64,000 nt of DNA from Lepiota brunneoincarnata (Eukaryota > Basidiomycota > Agaricomycetes > Agaricales > Agaricaceae), in the NCBI GenBank assembly GCA_023014365.1, contig JAEBUN010000020.1, forward strand, positions 806,001-870,000. Reading direction: 5' to 3'. Within the stretch, counting starts at the first letter, position 1. Each line of letters begins with the position of its first letter. The notes below the pieces were generated by a model. The model saw nothing but the letters and a program-made list of their open reading frames with translations, did not search any database and was not told where the DNA came from. A program made the translations under genes and the position numbers. Positions 22,861 to 34,804 of the stretch are shown here, piece after piece.

Positions 22861-24135
22861 CTCACCTGTAACTGAGCAGTTAGATTTATCTTTAATTTAT
22901 TTCTAATTTTCCTGAATTTTTACAATTATCTTTATGGTTTTATTTGCTATTTACGATGATTTTGGATATATTGCTTGGTCTTGGTTAACAATAAGTATTC
23001 TTTTAATATTATCCGAATTTCCGCGAATTTAAGCGTATTTTTAGCGAATTTTTATGGCTGGAGAGGGATGGTGGCAGGAAGATCAATGGTGGACTGAGCG
23101 TGAGAAGCTCAGGTGGGCATTGATCCGGATTTGTCAGCAATTGCCAGATTTTCGATGTTTCCAAAGAAATTCCGATTGCCCGACATTCCACCTATCGATT
23201 TATTTGCGGATTTCTTGGGGGCCATGGTGGCAATGTAAGACACGTGAATCCTAGGTTTGGCGCGAGGGGAATGAGTATATGAGTGGGGATATTGAATATC
23301 ATGTACAATAGAAATTTGAGTATTCTACAATATTGTTCCTATTGATTTGGACCAGAACCTTGAGGGTATGTGCACCCAAATATGGAGTAACATTTGCCAA
23401 AGCAGCAAAGATTTAGAATAATTGCAGGGCCCTGGGATGAATTTCCTTTTAAATTACAGTGTAATTACTATTCCTCCACATTCTCCCTATTGATTCTGTT
23501 CCATATTTTTGCGAGGTCTTTGCAATTTGTACCCCAGAGGGGCCCCAAGGTATTGTAGCAATTGAGCCAGTGGAAGCCACTCGAAATGCACTTTTTGCAT
23601 TTTCCCCTCTGATGGGCCATCAAAGCCCATGTCCAATTGCTCAACACTCCACCTATTAATGAATACTCATTAAATCAGAGGATTGCCATGCCTATAGCCG
23701 CTCCCCAACCCCAAGTTCACATTCCGAACGAATGCCTCTGGCTCCGGGAATTCCCCCATCAATATTCCCATCAAAGGTGTTATTCCTCATTGTTCTCTCT
23801 ATTGATTCGCTTTGCGTCTTCGCGAAGAGGGAGAGCCTGTGCGCCCCAACCGGAATCCCAAGTATCATTGCTGTTGAACCATTTGCCAACCGTCTACAGA
23901 CACCTCTTCCCCCACAAAGATCAATTTATTCCTCAACATTCCTTCGATCAACCTGCTTCGTAATTTCGCCATTCACATCTCGCTATCCACCCCCCCCAGA
24001 TCCCCAGATTCATAGAACTCCAAACCCCCTCCTTGTCATTGACCCCCCCAGCCAGCCAATCAGAAAATATTATGTCAGAATTGGTCAGCTCTGACTCAGC
24101 ACCCATCACTCCCACGCCCTTGTCCCATTCTTAAT
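22861..24135 (+). repeat. Body of composite repeat, copy F
   Basis: Conserved body phrases from ATGGCTGGAGAGGGATGGTG near 23,053 to GTCCCATTCTTAATAAGAC near 24,130. No conserved ORF. Confidence 0.85.
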
Positions 24136-25380
24136 AAGACTAGGGTAAGACCCTAGCTGTGCCTTCGGCACAGGGAGTATAATAACAAAATTTTGTTAGG
24201 TCACATGACTTTATTTGATGATATTTGTTTGTCTGTATTTTGATTACATGACCTTATTTATGAATGTTTTAATGACTTTGGTATTATTTGAGATGGTTTG
24301 AGTACTTGAAATCTGTTAGTTAAATGAATTTAGTATAAGTTTTTTCTGGATCACATGATTGCATTTAACAATATTTTAATGACTTTAGCATTATCTGAAT
24401 AGATGCCCAGACCCTTCAGCCTGGGCACTTGGAGTGTAACAATTGTTTATATTATCTGAAGCTTAGTATTGTCTAGGTATGTTATATTACTTATATATTA
24501 AATACAGCATGAAAATAATCACAATACATGCCTGAGCTTACACACAAATTTGGATGACTTTAGCATTATAGTTAAGTTTAGAGATTTTGAGTGAAATTTT
24601 TTTTTGGAAGTCACATAACCTTATTTACTGATGTTTGTAAGTGACTGAATAGATCACATGATCTTGTTTATCAATGCTTTGATGACTTTGGCATTCACTG
24701 AATGGATTACATGATTATGTTAATCAATATCTTGATGACCTTAGCATTATCTGAATGGATGCCCAGACCCTTCGGCCTGGGCACTTGGAGTGTGCTAGTT
24801 GTTTATATTATCTAAAGCTTAGTATTATCTAAGTATGTTGTGTTATTTATATCTTGAATTCAGTAGGGAACTGACTACAATTCATGCCTTCAGCATACAT
24901 GTGTGGTCAATTTCCATCACAATTTAGTATTGTCTGAATATGTTATATTACTTATATCTTGAACACAGCATGAAACTGACCACAATCCATGCCTCCAGCA
25001 TGCATGTGTGGTCAATTTCCATTGCAATTTAGCATTATCCTAATCTTAGCATTGTCTAGGTATAATATATTACTTATATTTGAACACAGTAGTGGGTGGT
25101 CAATTTCTATCACAATCTAGCATTGTCTGAATATGTTGTGTTATTTATATTGTGAACACAGCAGGAAACTGACCACAATCCATGCCTTTGGCATGCATGT
25201 GTGATCAATTTCCATCACAATCTAGCATTGTCTGAATATCTTATACTACTTATATTTTAAACACAGTATGAAACTAACCACAATCCATGCTGTTGGCATG
25301 CATGTGTGGTTACTTTCTATCACAATTTACCACTATCCTGATCTTAGCATTGATTATATCAATTTACTTTGCATTTCTCT
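24136..25380 (+). repeat. Hairpin array following body F
   Basis: Double hairpin with exact stems TAGGGT/ACCCTA (24,141-24,155) and CTGTGCC/GGCACAG (24,157-24,173). GCCCAG...CTGGGC hairpins follow near 24,404 and 24,760, then CATGC...GCATG units to 25,320. It is very similar to the array after body E with one extra segment. Confidence 0.8.
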
Positions 25381-26660
25381 CACCTGTAACTGAGCAGTTA
25401 GATTTATCTTTAATTTATTTTTAATTTTCCTGAATTTTTACAATTATCTTTATGTTTTATTTGCTATTTACAATGATTTTGGATATATTGCTTGGTCTTG
25501 TTTGACAATAAGTATTCTTTTAATATTATCCAAATTTCCACGAATTTAAGCGTATTTTTAGCGATTTTTTATGGCTGGAGAGGGATGGTGGCAGGGGAAG
25601 ATCAATGGTGGACGGGGCGTGAGAAGCTCAGGTGGGCATTGATCCGGATGTGTCAGCAATTGCCAGAATTTCCATGTTCCCAAAGAAATTCCGATTGCTC
25701 AACATTCCACCTATTGGTTTATTTGTGGATTGCTTGGAGGCCATGATGGGGATGTATGACACGTGAATCCCAGGTTTGGCGCGAGGGGAATGAGTATATG
25801 AGCGGAGATATTCAATATCATGTACAAAATGAAATTGAGTGTTGTACTATATTGTTCCTATGGGTATGGTCCAGGACTTTGAGGGCATGTGCACGTAGAT
25901 GAGGGGTAACATGTGTCAATGTAGCAAAGATATAGGATAATTGCAGGGCCCTGGGATGAATTTCCTTTTAAATTACAGTGTAATTACTATTCCTCCACAT
26001 TCTCCCTATTGATTCTGTTCCAGATTTCTGTGAGGTCTTCGCAGTTCGTACCCCAAATTAGTACCAAAGTATTGTAGCAATTGAGCCAGTGGAAGCCACT
26101 CAAATGCGCTTTTTGCATTTTCCCCTCTGATGGGCCATCAAAGCCCATGTCCAATTGCTCAACATTCCACCTATTAATAAATACTCGTTAAATCAGAGGA
26201 TTGCCATGCCTATAGCTGCCCCCCACTCCCAAATTTACATTGCAAACGAACGCCTCTGGCACCGGGAATACCCCCATCAATATTCCCATCAAAGATGTTA
26301 TTCCTCATTGTTCTCTCTATTGATTCGCTTTGCGTCTTCGCGAAAGGGGAGGGCCAGCGTGCCCCAATCGGAATCCCAAGTATCAATGCCATTGAACCAT
26401 TTCCCAACCCTCTACAGACACCTCTTCCCCCACAAAGATCAATTTATTCCTCATCATTCTTCCTATCAACCTGCTTACTAATTTCGCCGTTCACATCTCG
26501 CTATCCACCCCCCCAGATCCCCAAATGTATAGGCCCCCAGGCCCCCTCCTTGGAATCCACCCCCTCAGCCAGCCAATCAGAAAATATTACAAATGCTGAC
26601 CAATGCTGACTAAAATTTGTCAGCCAGCCATCATCCCAGGCTCGTTGTCCCATTCTCTTA
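25381..26660 (+). repeat. Body of composite repeat, copy G
   Basis: Conserved body phrases from ATGGCTGGAGAGGGATGGTG near 25,570 to TTGTCCCATTCTCTTATAGA near 26,655. It ends at the ACGAGC/GCTCGT form of the double hairpin. No conserved ORF. Confidence 0.85.
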
Positions 26661-27600
26661 TAGACGAGCTTACGCTCGTGTGCCTTCGGCACACATATTT
26701 GGGTGACTTTAGCATTATAGGAAGATTTGAGTGAAAACAAAGTTTTTTGGAAGTCACATGACTTTATTTACTAATGTTTGGTCTTTACTGAATGGATCAC
26801 ATGATCTTGTTTGATGACTTTAGCATTATCTGAAGAGATGCCCAGACCCTTCGGCCTGGGCACTTGGAGTGTGCTAATTGTTTATATTATCTGAAGCTTA
26901 GCATTGTCTAAGTATGTTATATTACTTATATCTTGAATACAGCATGAAACTGATCACAATACATGCCTAAGCTTACACTTGCGTGCTGAAGGCACACAAA
27001 TTTGGGTGACATTAGTATTATAGTTAAGCTTAGAAAAATTTGAGTGAAAAGAATGTGTTTGGAAATCACATAATCTTATTTGATGACCTTAGCATTATCT
27101 GAATAGATGCCCAGACCCTTCGGCCTGGGCACTTGGAGTATGCTAATTGTTTATATTATCTAAAGCTTAGTATTGTCTAAGTATGTTATGTTACTTATAT
27201 CTTGAATACAGCATGAAAATGACCACAATCCATGCTTTTAGTACATATGTATGTGTAGTCACTTTCCAATGCAATTTAGCATTATCCTAATATGTTATGT
27301 TACTTATATTGTGAACACAGCAGGAAACTGACCACAATTCATGCCTTCAGCATGCATGTGTAGTCAATTTCCATCGCAATCTAGCATTATCTGAATATGT
27401 TATACTACTTATATTTTGAACACAACATGAAACTGACCACAATCCATGCCTCCAGCATGCATGTGTGGTTAATTTCCATTGCAATTTAGCATTATCCTAA
27501 TCTTAGCATTGTTTGAATATATTATATTACTTATATCTTGGACATAGTATGGGTGTGGTCCCTTAGTATTGATCATATCAAATTTCTACTATTAACTTTG
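26661..27600 (+). repeat. Hairpin array following body G
   Basis: Double hairpin ACGAGC/GCTCGT (26,664-26,679) and GTGTGCC/GGCACAC (26,678-26,694), GCCCAG...CTGGGC hairpins near 26,838 and 27,108, then CATGC...GCATG units. No gene is seen. Confidence 0.8.
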
Positions 27601-28870
27601 CATTGTCTGAGCAGTTAGATTTATCTGTAATTTATTTCTAATTTTCCTGAATTTTTAACAATTATTTTTACAGTTTATTTGTGATTTACAATGATGTTGG
27701 ATGTATCCCTTGATCCAGTTTGACAATAAGTATTATTTTAATATTATCCAAATTTTTGGGAATTTAAGCGTATTTTTAGCGAATTTTTATGGCTGGAGAG
27801 GGATGGTGGCATGGTGGACTGAGCGTGAGAAGCTCAGATGGGCATTGATCCGGATTTGTCAGCAATTGCCAGAATTTCAATGTTTCCAAAGAAATTCCAA
27901 TTGCTCGACATCCCACCTATCGATTTATTTGCGGATTGTTTGGGGGCCATGGTGAAGATGTAAGACACGTGATCCCCAGGTTTGGCCGGAGGGAAATGAG
28001 CATATAAGCGGAGATATTGAATATCATGTACAATATAAACCTGAGTGTTGCACAGTGTTGTGCCTATTGATTTGCTTCAGGACTTTGGGGACAGGTCCAC
28101 CCATGGGAGGGGTAACATGGGACCAAGTGGCGAAGATTCCCAATAAATGCAGGGCCCTGGGACGAATTTCCTTCAGAATTACAGTGTAATTACAATTTCT
28201 CCACAATGTCCCTATTGATTCTGTTCCAGATTTTTGCGAGGTCTTTGCGATCTGTATCCCAAAGGGGCCACAATGTATCGTAGCAATTGAGCCAGTGGAA
28301 GCCACTCAAAATGCGCTTTTTGCATTTTCCCCTCTGATGGCCATCAGGGGCCATGTCCAATTCCTCAACATCCCACCTATCAATAAATATCCGTTAAATC
28401 AGGGGTTTGCCATGCATATGGCCGCCCCCCAATCCCAAATTTACATTGCAAGTGAACGCTTCTAGCATTGGGAATACCCCCATCAATTACCCCATCAAAG
28501 ATGTTATTCCTCAAGGTTCTCTCTATCAATTTGCTTTGCGTCTTCGCCAAAATGGAGGGCCAATAGGCCTCCCCTGGTCCCCAAGATATCGTGTTTACTG
28601 CGCTACCGTAGCATTCTCCATACCCCCTTCTATCCCCAGAAAGAACAATTTATTCCTCAACATTCTTCCTATCAACCTACTCCGTAATTTCGCCGTCAAC
28701 ACCTCCACCCCCACACCCCCAGATCCCCATATTTATAGACTTCCAAACCCCCTCCTTGCCATCGACCCCCTCAGCCAGCCAATCAGAAAATATTATGTCA
28801 GGTTGACTAAGCTGAGTCAGCCTGACAAATCCCCCCATCACTCCCACAGCCTTGTCCCATTCTTAATAAG
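27601..28870 (+). repeat. Body of composite repeat, copy H
   Basis: Conserved body phrases from ATGGCTGGAGAGGGATGGTG near 27,789 to TTGTCCCATTCTTAATAAGA near 28,853. No conserved ORF; a 168-codon plus-strand ORF at 28,407-28,913 has no counterpart in the same frame in other copies. Confidence 0.85.
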
Positions 28871-30410
28871 ACGAGCTTATGCTCGTGTGCCTTCGGCACA
28901 CATATTTGGGTGACTTTAGCATTATAGTTAAGCTTAGGAAGAGTTGAGTGAAAAAAAAGTTTTTTGGAAGTCACATGACTTTGTTTACTAATGTTTGGTA
29001 TCAACTGAATGGATCACATAACCTTGTTTGATGACCTTAGCATTATCTGAATAGATGCCCAGATCCTTTGGCCTGGGCACTTGGAGTATACTAATTGTTT
29101 AACATATATCTTGAACAAACATTTTAATAATAGTTGAGTTTAGGAAGATTTGAAGGAAAAAAAAGTTTTTTGGAAGTCACATGACTTTATTTACTAATGT
29201 TTATAAGTGACTGAATAGATCATATGATCTTGTTTATCAATGTTTTGATGACTTTGGCATTCACTGAATGGATTACATGATCATGGTGATCAATATCTTG
29301 ATGACCTTAGCATTATCTGAATAGATGCCCAGATCCTTCAGCCTGGGCACTTAGAGTATGTAGTCTACTTGTTTTAAGGGAGATTCAATTTTTCTGAGTC
29401 ACAGAATCTTATTTACTGATATTTTAATCATTTTAGCATTATCTGAATAGATGCCCAGACCTTTCGGCCTGGGCACTTGGAGTGTGCTAATTGTTTATAT
29501 TATCTAAAGCTTAGTATTATCTAAGTATGTTATGTTATTTATATCTTGAATTCAGCAGGAAACTGACCATAATCCATCCCTTCAGTACATATGTATGTAT
29601 AGTCACTTTCCAATACAATTTAACATTGTCTGAATATGTTGTGTTACTTATATCTTGAACACAGTAGGAAACTGACCACAATCTAGCCTTGTCTGAATAT
29701 CTTATGCTACTTATATCTTGAATACAGCAGGAAACTGACCACAATCCATGCCTTTGGCATGCATGTGTGATCAATTTCTATCACAATCTAGCCTTGTCTG
29801 AATATCTTATGTTACTTATATCTTGAATACAGCAGGAATCTAGCATTATCTGAATATGTTATACTACTTATATCTTAAACACATCATGAAATGGACCACA
29901 ATCCATGCCTCCAGCATGCATATGTGGTCAATTTCCATCACAAAAAATTTAGCATTATCCTAATCTTAGCATTGTCTAGGTATAATATATTACTTATATT
30001 TGAACACAGTAGTGGGTGGTCAATTTCTATCACAATCTAGCATTGTCTGAATATGTTGTGTTACTTATATTGTGAACACAGCAGGAAACTGACCACAATC
30101 CATGCCTTCAGCATGCATGTGTAGTCAATTTCCATCGCAATCTATGTAGCATTATCTGAATATGTTGGGTTACTGATATCTTGAACACAGCAGGAAACTG
30201 ACCACAATCCATGCCTTTGGCATGCATGTGTGATCAATTTCCATCACAATCTAGCATTGTCTGAATATCTTATACTACTTATATTTTAAACACAGTATGA
30301 AACTAACCACAATCCATGCTGTTGGCATGCATGTGTGGTTACTTTCCATCACAATTTACCATTATCCTGATCTTAGTATTGATTTTATCAATTTACTTTG
30401 CATTTCTCTC
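28871..30410 (+). repeat. Hairpin array following body H
   Basis: Double hairpin near 28,871, GCCCAG...CTGGGC hairpins near 29,058, 29,329 and 29,455, then at least six CATGC...GCATG units to about 30,340. No gene is seen. Confidence 0.8.
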
Positions 30411-31378
30411 ACCTGTAACTGAGCAGTTAGATTTATCTTTAATTTATTTCTAATTTTCCTAAATTTTTACGATTATCTTTATGTTTTATTTGCTATTTAC
30501 AATGATTTTGGATATATTGGTTGGTCTTGTTTAACAATAAGTATTCTTTTAATATTATCCGAATTTCCACGAATTTAAGCGTATTTTTAGCGATTTTTTA
30601 TGGCTGGAGAGGGATGGTGGCAGGAAGATCAATGGTGGACTGAGCGTGAGAAGCTCAGGTGGGCATTGATCCGGATGTGTCAGCAATTGCCAGAATTTCG
30701 ATGTTTCCAAAGAAATTCCGATTGCTCAACATTCCACCTATTGATTTATTTGTGGAATGCTTGGAGGCCATGATGGGGATGTATGACACGTGAATCCCAG
30801 GTTTGGCGCGAGGGGAATGAGTATATGAGCGGAGATATTCAATATCATGTACAAAATGAAATTGAGTGTTGCACAATATTGTTCCCATGAGTATGGTCCA
30901 GGACTTTGACGGCATGTGCACCCAAATGAGGGGTAATATGTGCCAATGTAGCAAAGATTTAGAATAATTGCAGGGCCCCGGGATAAATTTCCTTTTAAAT
31001 TACAGTGTAATTACTATTCTTCCACATTCTCCCTATTGATTCTGTTCCAGATTTTCGCGAGGTCTTCGCAGTTTGTACCTCAAATGAGCACCAAAGTATT
31101 GTAACAATTGAGCCAGTGGAAGCCACTCAAATGCACTTTTTGCATTTTCCCCTCTGATGGGCCATCAAAGCCCATGTCCAATTGCTCAACATTCCACCTA
31201 TTAATAAATACTCGTTAAGTCAGAGGATTGCCATGCCTATAGCCGCTCCCCAATCCCAAATTTACATTGCAAACGGATGCCTCTGGCACTGGGAATACCC
31301 CCATCAATATTCCCATCAAAGGTGTTATTCCTCATTGTTCTCTCTATTGATTCGCTTTGCGTCTTTGCGAAGGGGGAG
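30411..31378 (+). repeat. Body of composite repeat, copy I (truncated)
   Basis: Conserved body phrases from ATGGCTGGAGAGGGATGGTG near 30,600 until GCGTCTTTGCGAAGGGGGAG near 31,378. There it is replaced by tyrosinase coding sequence. The last quarter of the body is absent. Confidence 0.85.
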
Positions 31379-32257
31379 CACTCCCTCCTGATAAAAACCT
31401 CTGACAGAAAGATGGATTGCATTGTGTGCACTTTCCATTGCAACATAGGAATGTTCCACACCCCCATGTTCCGTGATCCATTGATTTTGAGAATCCGTAT
31501 TTGAGAAGATGGTGTAATTGGGTGCTTGGAGACTGTGCAAGTACCGCATGGTGATGGAATAGGTATCAGGTATTCTGGTGTCTGGGTTCCCATCAGGTGT
31601 GATTTTGACTGTACCTTCCAACCAATTGGCCACATTGGCATTGAGGATTTGGGTGTTCAGTGCTTGATCCTGCCAGCGTGAGTTGTGGATCCTTGTGTTC
31701 TCTCTATCCTCTGAGGTTCCTACTAAGCCTGAGAGTGGGTATCGAACAGTCTCATATCCCTTGTGTTTGCTGTAATGCGAGTTTGTACCTTCAACTTGCT
31801 CCTCCAGAGCTTGTTGGAGCTTGTATGAGTATAACGGGTTATCATTTTGACCATCGAGTTCAAATGTAGGGGAGGTAAGAACGGATGGGATTGGCTGGGG
31901 AGGGTCGGCGCCTTTGTTGGCCAGCTCGTCCCAGAATGGGATAGTGACATTTTGACAACCTGAGATGCTTCGTAGCGCATCCTCAAGATGAAGGAGATAT
32001 GCTCGGTGCCAGGTGGGGAACAAGATGGTGGCGTGCCAGCAATAGCCTCCCCACCATGTTGGATCTGTTGTTCCTGGTCCGCAGAAAGGCTCTCCATGGT
32101 AGCTGGCGATGCAGAAGAAAGAGTTGGGATCCTTTGGATTGAGGGCCTGAATACCACAGAATGCCCTGATCAAATTTTCGAGCTGGGACCTGTCTTTACC
32201 TGTATCATACAGGTTCTGGATGTATGCAAGAGAATAGCGTATGCGAGTTGCAGTCAT
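31379..32257 (-). pseudogene. Tyrosinase (type-3 copper), 3'-truncated
   Basis: A continuous minus-strand frame starts with MTATRIRYSLAYIQNLYDTG and follows the tyrosinase central domain for about 293 residues. CuA ligands are His54 (SYHGEPF), His75 in CWHATILF and His84 in PTWHRAYLL; Cys73 two residues before His75 fits the Cys-His thioether of tyrosinases. The first two CuB histidines are in ESAHNAIH (about 278 and 282). The frame then enters the composite repeat and stops at 31,325. The third CuB histidine and the C-terminal domain are lost, so two-copper phenol oxidation should be impossible. No intron is seen. The start is chosen as the first Met of the conserved frame; no upstream homologous exon was recognised. 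Confidence 0.88.
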
Positions 32258-32420
32258 GACGTTCGTATATGTATGTTGGTGTGAAGTAATGAGATGCTAG
32301 TCCAAGTGTGCTTGTAAGCAAGCAGAATGAGGCCAGGATGACTCTGCACCAACGTACCAGGGGGGGTTTTGATAACGGTGCGCAAACCAATTGTTGGGGT
32401 TTCACATCCTTAGATGCAGG

Positions 32421-32430
32421 CCCTTATATG
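32421..32430 (-). promoter_or_regulatory. Possible TATA box of the tyrosinase gene
   Basis: The minus strand reads CATATAAGGG about 165 bp upstream of the tyrosinase ATG. Position and sequence suit a core promoter, but a short AT motif like this is weak evidence. Confidence 0.3.
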
Positions 32431-33960
32431 TGCAGAACCCCATCGTATTTTAGGTTGGTTCAATCGATAAATGACACCATCTGGGGTACCCTTGGAGTGT
32501 CTGTGGGGTAACTGTCAAACTTGCAGAAGCTGGCATCTTCCATGCCAGCTGCCCAAAGCCGTAACGTACTGGATGGGTTCCTAGTTGATCACTTGCCTTG
32601 CTCCCTACCAATCACGTTGTGGGTTTGAGGTCATGAGCTGAGCATTTTTTGAGGGTTGCTTTGGTGGCGATCATTATTGTAGTAGTCCCTGCACCAATAA
32701 TCACAGTTGAACATCCAATGAGCAATTTCAGCTGATTGAAATATCCCTATTCCCATGGCTCTCGTATAGGAGCTCTGGGAGGGACCCCCACCCATGGGGT
32801 ACTGTAGCTCTCATTTGGTGGGTAGCGGCAGAGTGATATCAGAATTGAAAGTGATAAGCTTTTGTAAGATGATCAGACTTGCCATTGCTGTTCCCATATT
32901 GTTGACCCCACAGTGTGCGACAGGTTATATGGTTCAATATCTTCACATGACCGACTGTGCCCGTCAAATTAGCTTTGAACTTAGGGAGGTTTGATAGGGG
33001 CTTCATTGACCTATCATCTATTTACAATTGTACAATCTGCCTGTCAAATATTTGAAGGCGGTGGTAAGGAGCTCCACACGCCTTACTTCAATTCCTCCTT
33101 TCGCAAATTTGGCTCCCAAGTGGATATCCTGTGGTGGACTTTTATGAGCATTATCTGCACGGACTCCCGCGAAGTGGCTCTGGAATTTAACGTTGCCTTG
33201 GCCTGCTTCTTAGGCCCAAATATCTGCGGAATTAACTGAGTTGATCCGGTTAAGGGGTTCTTATATTTTGGGGTGGGCCAAGCCTCAGCCGACCACTAAA
33301 AATAACTAGTAGTGGCAAAAAAGCCTGAGAGTGGGAACCCTCATCTTGGGGCTGGAAGGGGGTGCAGAGTATGAGCATAGTATGTGCTAATTAATACCTT
33401 CTCCATGTGGCTCTTCTATGGGCCAGCCCTGAGCCTTCAAGAAGGGAGTTTCTGATGAACACCTCCACGTTCACAAGTGGACAAGTTTGGATGGGAATGG
33501 TAATCAATATTGGTCAGAGCCATGACCACACATTGACATCAGAGCTACTGCCACCAGTTGTGTCCCCCATGATTTGAGGTGCCAGCCACAGGTCGTCCTT
33601 CTGTTTTGGTTAGGGATGCCACACTGCCCCTAATGAGCAGGCTCCAAGATCGGTGCATCCGTTGGTCGTGTTTCCTCTGGAGGCATTTGGCCACAATGTA
33701 TTTGCAAAGTTTTGGGAAGCAGCATCTTTGAACAATATTGAGATAACCAAGAGCCGAAAGGAACTGACTTTTGTACAAGGACAGCGGTCCATGAAATTGT
33801 TGTGGTATCACCCTGTCTTTTAGCTCTTCATGTTTTATTCAGAACAGGTCACTTACTGCAACCACTAACAAGTAAATCATACCCTTGCTGCCATGCCCAG
33901 CACCTGAGTCTCTGCTGTCTACAACCTGCATGAACATTACTGCATGCAAGAGCCACAGAT
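32431..33960. other. Unassigned single-copy region
   Basis: Base composition is balanced and short ORFs are present on both strands, but I recognised no domain. It may hold decayed remains of genes related to the carrier pseudogene on its right. Confidence 0.4.
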
Positions 33961-33964
33961 TGAA

Positions 33965-34285
33965 ATACCTAATAGTAGGTGCCAGGGTACACTGACTTTC
34001 CCTGTTTAAATATTGTTGAAAGAGAGAGAACCTCAAGCAAAACATGATCCGAAGATACCTGAGGATCTGCCAATTTCTGCTTGAAGTGATCATAGCTGAC
34101 AAACCGCACTCCAACCTTGGCAGCATATCCGAACATCGAAGCAAAAGGGGCCTGTAATACCACGCTTCTTCACGGTATCCTTGACAATGACAATCAGGCC
34201 TTCTGAGGGCCCAATGTGTTAGGCAAGTGTCATGTAGCTCTAATATTGCAATGTTTTGGCAAATTCAGTAGGATCTGTTATGAAT
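33965..34285 (-). pseudogene. Mitochondrial tricarboxylate carrier fragment
   Basis: Pieces on the minus strand, in order, match the middle of a citrate/tricarboxylate transporter of the mitochondrial carrier family. They are the carrier signature DPTEFAKT (about 34,255-34,280), then GPSEGLIVIVKDTVKKRGIT, then AKVGVRFVSYDHFKQKLADP ending at a GTATCT donor, then KVSVPWHLLLG after an acceptor near 34,005. A one-base frame change separates RGITG from the GYAAKVGVRF piece, a stop follows the PTEFAK piece, and the last piece is out of frame with the donor. The protein would exchange citrate or malate across the inner mitochondrial membrane. Only one and a half of the three repeats remain. The family call rests on the ordered motifs as I know them. 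Confidence 0.68.
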
Positions 34286-34801
34286 CTGTCATTCTGACTG
34301 GATTCAACAAAGAATGGAAAAGCTAGAGAGGACAATACCCCAGAGATTTGAAAGCAGCATGAGCAACATGTCCCTCGCAGAGAATTTGGGAGATTTTTCT
34401 TCTTGAACACCATCAGAAGAAGCGAAGAGCGAGGTCAATGAGCAGCATAGCTGAACAAGTTCCCTAAACACGGAAACCCTCCGACATGTGGTTTTTGGGC
34501 TCCAGTCCCTCGTATCTCGCCTCTGCCTCAACTTAGGGATATCAATCTCCCAGAATTTTATCAGAGACTTCAGAAAAATTGCAAAACAATTTAACTGTAA
34601 TCACTGACCTGGCTAGCGACTTCGGGCAACATTCCTGGCCACAGTGTATGCCTTGCTACCTTTCACCCCATGTTCATCAGCTAGACCAGAACATCCTCCT
34701 CCGCATACCACCAGAATCTCCACCAGACCTTTATGATGCTCCAAGACCTCATTACCACTAGCTCATAATCAAGGGACATCTATTGAAAACTAAAGCTCTC
34801 C
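34286..34801. other. No recognisable gene
   Basis: This lies between the carrier pseudogene and a foldback MITE. Short ORFs only. It may contain decayed 5' exons of the carrier gene, but I could not align any. Confidence 0.4.
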
Positions 34802-34804
34802 CAA

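Noticed and set aside
32205..32405. 66-codon minus-strand ORF with a hydrophobic, signal-peptide-like segment overlapping the tyrosinase start
   Set aside because: It is in a different frame from the tyrosinase and no splice joins it in frame. Likely chance.
33545..33811. 88-codon minus-strand ORF resembling an RNase H connection
   Set aside because: Only a weak FHGPLS-like phrase. No catalytic residues and no neighbouring element.
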